Shown piece by piece: positions 23,326 through 27,729 of a stretch of DNA of 27,729 nucleotides. Below the pieces are notes generated by a model. The model had not been told where the DNA came from. It saw nothing but the letters and a program-made list of their open reading frames with translations, and did not search any database. Positions within the stretch are counted from its first letter, which is position 1. Every line of letters starts with the position of its first letter. A program made the translations under genes and the position numbers. The stretch lies in NCBI GenBank assembly GCA_946480605.1, contig CAMLKW010000030.1:1-27729 (forward strand). The letters run 5' to 3'. Source of the stretch: an uncultured Roseateles sp. (GTDB taxonomy: Bacteria; Pseudomonadota; Gammaproteobacteria; Burkholderiales; Burkholderiaceae).

Positions 23326-25320
23326 TCAGTTCTGCGCCGCCAGATGCCTGCCCAGGAAGCGTTCCACGCGGCCCCAGAAGTCCTCGTTCGTCTTCAGGTT
23401 GAACCAGCCGTGCCCCTCTTCGGGGTAGACCACCCATTCCACGTCATGGTCGGGGCGCAGCGCGGCCTTGAAGTCGGTGCCGTGGACGAGCGGCACGCGC
23501 CTGTCCTCGCCGCCATAGGCCAGCAGCAGCGGCATGCGGATCTCCTTGGCACGCTGGAGCGGCGAGGTGCGGCGCATCTGCTCGGCGTCCGTCGCGGGGT
23601 CGGCCACCAATCGCTTCATGCCGTGTTGCTTCCACTCGTCGGAGGCATCGCTCCAGCGGACGCTGCCCATCAGCCCGATGTCGGTGACGCCCACCCAGCC
23701 GACGGCGCACTTGAACAGATCGCCCTGCGTGACCGCACCCATCAGCGCCGCGTAGCCACCGTAGCTGGCGCCCATGATGCAGACGCGCTTCGGGTCCGCC
23801 CAGCCCTGCTTGACGGCCCAGGCCAGCGTGTCGGCGAGGTCGTCCTGCATGGCCAGGCCCCATTGCTTCCAGCCGGCGCGGAAGAGCTTGTAGCCATAGC
23901 CCGTGCTGCCGCGGAACTCGGGCTCCAGCACCAGGTAGCCACGGCTGGCCAGAAACTGCGCATGGCGCTCCCAGGCCCAATGGGTGCCGCGCACGTTGGG
24001 GCCGCCGTGCACCAGCACGACGGTGGGCGCCCTGCCCTTGACGCCGCCCGCCGGCTGGGTGACGAGCACGGGCAGCTCCAGCCCGTCGCGGGCCTTGATG
24101 CGGTGGTAGTCCCGCTGGCCCATGGCGGCGGGGCGCAGCTCGGCGGGCGCCGCGGCCAGCTTCTGCAGGCTCTTGTCCGCCGGCTTGTAGAGGTAGTACT
24201 CGGCGGGCCGCTGGTCGGACTTGGCCGTGATGACCAGGTTCATCGCGCTCAGGCAGCGCTGGCACTCGATGCGGTTGACCGTGGCCGGCAGCTGGGCGTC
24301 GATATCGGCCTGCACGGCCTTCATCGTGGGGTCGATCCATACCGTGCCTTCGGCATCGGTCTCGAAGCGCACGCCCAGCAGGCGGCCGGAGGCGGGGTCG
24401 ACGATCAGCGCGCCGTGGTGGTCGTAGCCGGGTGTGCTGACCAGCGGTTCCTTCTCATGCTCTCCCGCCCTGGGATCGAGGCGGAACAGCGCCGTGTTGC
24501 CACGGTAGTTCTGCGTCCCCAGCAACTGGCCGTCGGGACCGACCCAGGTCGGTGTCGCGTGGCGGCGGCTGTAGGGATCGTCCTCGAACCAGAGCTGCCA
24601 GCGGCCCTGCTCGTCGCGCCGATGGAACTGGCTCTTGCCGGCGCGCACCGTTTCGACGGCGTAGGGCTCGCCGCGCCAATCGAGCACCCAGCGCACCACG
24701 TAGTCGGGGATGCCGAGGTTGAGGTTCTTGGCGACGCCGTTTCGCGTGTCCAGCCGGGCGATCTGCGTGCCCATGGACTCGGGATCGGTCGTCCAGCGGC
24801 GCCGCGCGACGATGACCTCGTGGCCGCCATCGGGCGGCACGGCCATCAGCGTCCAGTTCCTTTCCAGCCGGCGGTCGATGACGTTCGTGCCGGTGGTCCC
24901 GCCGAAGGAGTCGGCGCTGTGGATGAGCTGGCGCAGCTTGCTGCCGTCGCGGTCGACGGCCCACAGGCCCTCGGACGTGACCTGGGTGGTGCCGTCGGGC
25001 GAGTTGGAGATCTCGAACACCAGCCGGTCTTCGTTGACCCAGTGGTGCCCGGCGATGTCGGCGTTGCTGAAACCGGCGACGGACTTGGCGGCGCTCATCG
25101 TCTGCAAGTCGAGGACGGCCAGCATCATGCGGTCGTTGCGGCCGGCGGTCTGGATGGCCAGGTAGCGCCCGCTCGGGCTCAGCCTGGGCTGCCGCAGCTG
25201 CGGGCGCTTGAAGAAGGCGGTGATGGGCGGCGGTTCGGCCGCGCCGGCGGCGGTGGAACCGAGCATGCAGGCCAGCGCCGTGATCAACGTCGCCAGTGCC
25301 GTGCACCGACCTGTCCTCAT
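23326..25320 (-). CDS. S9 family serine peptidase (prolyl oligopeptidase/acylaminoacyl-peptidase type), exported
   Basis: 664-residue serine peptidase. A signal peptide ([20 protein letters not shown]) targets it to the periplasm. Residues about 35-400 form the beta-propeller-like domain that gates access; about 410-664 form the alpha/beta-hydrolase domain. The catalytic triad is visible: Ser519 in [10 protein letters not shown], Asp606 in YGGEDRRVP, His637 in EEGHGWF. The oxyanion-side motif [14 protein letters not shown] and the EFRGSTGYG segment are typical of the S9C group, which cleave short oligopeptides or acyl-amino-acid ends. The ATG at 25320 has an excellent AGGGAGG site. The gene is divergent from uvrA. 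A two-Cys pair [10 protein letters not shown] in the propeller could form a disulfide. Confidence 0.92.
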   Translation of the reverse strand: MRTGRCTALATLITALACMLGSTAAGAAEPPPITAFFKRPQLRQPRLSPSGRYLAIQTAGRNDRMMLAVLDLQTMSAAKSVAGFSNADIAGHHWVNEDRLVFEISNSPDGTTQVTSEGLWAVDRDGSKLRQLIHSADSFGGTTGTNVIDRRLERNWTLMAVPPDGGHEVIVARRRWTTDPESMGTQIARLDTRNGVAKNLNLGIPDYVVRWVLDWRGEPYAVETVRAGKSQFHRRDEQGRWQLWFEDDPYSRRHATPTWVGPDGQLLGTQNYRGNTALFRLDPRAGEHEKEPLVSTPGYDHHGALIVDPASGRLLGVRFETDAEGTVWIDPTMKAVQADIDAQLPATVNRIECQRCLSAMNLVITAKSDQRPAEYYLYKPADKSLQKLAAAPAELRPAAMGQRDYHRIKARDGLELPVLVTQPAGGVKGRAPTVVLVHGGPNVRGTHWAWERHAQFLASRGYLVLEPEFRGSTGYGYKLFRAGWKQWGLAMQDDLADTLAWAVKQGWADPKRVCIMGASYGGYAALMGAVTQGDLFKCAVGWVGVTDIGLMGSVRWSDASDEWKQHGMKRLVADPATDAEQMRRTSPLQRAKEIRMPLLLAYGGEDRRVPLVHGTDFKAALRPDHDVEWVVYPEEGHGWFNLKTNEDFWGRVERFLGRHLAAQN

Positions 25321-25339
25321 GGGACCTCCCTGGGGTGTA

Positions 25340-25368
25340 TGGAGCGGCGGATTGTTGCCGCCTATCAT
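25340..25368 (+). promoter_or_regulatory. Likely uvrA promoter
   Basis: TATCAT (25363-25368, 5 of 6 to the -10 consensus) with TGGAGC (25340-25345, 3 of 6 to -35) at a 17-bp spacing, 25 bp upstream of the uvrA ATG. No CTGT-N8-ACAG LexA box is visible in the 73-bp intergenic region. Confidence 0.5.
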
Positions 25369-25393
25369 GTCCGGTTCGCTCGTGAAAACTCCC

Positions 25394-27729
<2,336 letters not shown>

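Overview
The window is a gene-dense, visibly G+C-rich stretch of bacterial chromosome. Coding style (strong G/C bias at third codon positions, GTG/TTG starts, 4-nt start/stop overlaps) and gene content (PepSY/OmpR two-component system beside an SHP-type cytochrome operon, SlyX, RecQ, SSB, UvrA) suggest a Burkholderiales betaproteobacterium, possibly of the Rubrivivax/Roseateles/Ideonella type. That placement is inference. I saw no mobile element, CRISPR array, tRNA or rRNA, and no gene-free stretch above 300 bases.

Layout. (1) 1-3996: a leftward PepSY / OmpR-type regulator / histidine kinase operon is divergent from a rightward operon for three haem proteins: SHP-type cytochrome c (DUF1924), a dihaem cytochrome c, and a membrane cytochrome b561. 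A striking symmetric 37-bp operator lies between them. (2) 4006-7206, leftward: a P-type cation ATPase with unusual ion-site motifs, and ssb with a textbook terminator. (3) 7363-10278, rightward: a LytS/AlgZ-type kinase, a LytTR regulator and an exported GIN-domain (DUF2807) protein, all joined by 4-nt overlaps, then slyX. (4) 10280-12681: a cupin gene divergent from recQ. (5) 12689-18440, accessory in character: a DUF2306 membrane protein; a tiny exported protein with a 16-residue repeat; a 1170-residue fusion of a DyP-type peroxidase to a cytochrome P450-like domain; and a DUF4386 membrane protein. The two membrane-protein genes each have the same tandem 13-bp box with a 21-bp period upstream, resembling a LytTR/AlgR binding site. 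(6) 18463-25320, leftward: a cyclase/AAA/TPR protein, a second class III cyclase-like protein, a second tiny 16-residue-repeat protein overlapping it by 4 nt, and an S9 serine peptidase. (7) 25394 to the end: uvrA, cut by the window edge.

How it may work together (inference): the left cluster is a redox module in which the b-type cytochrome reduces the dihaem cytochrome, which reduces the ligand-binding SHP, under control of the divergent two-component system. The LytTR system may control the DUF2306 and DUF4386 genes and perhaps the region around the peroxidase-P450 fusion. The most novel items are the DyP-P450 fusion, the two-locus family of small exported proteins with TonB-box-like repeats, and the predicted LytTR regulon.
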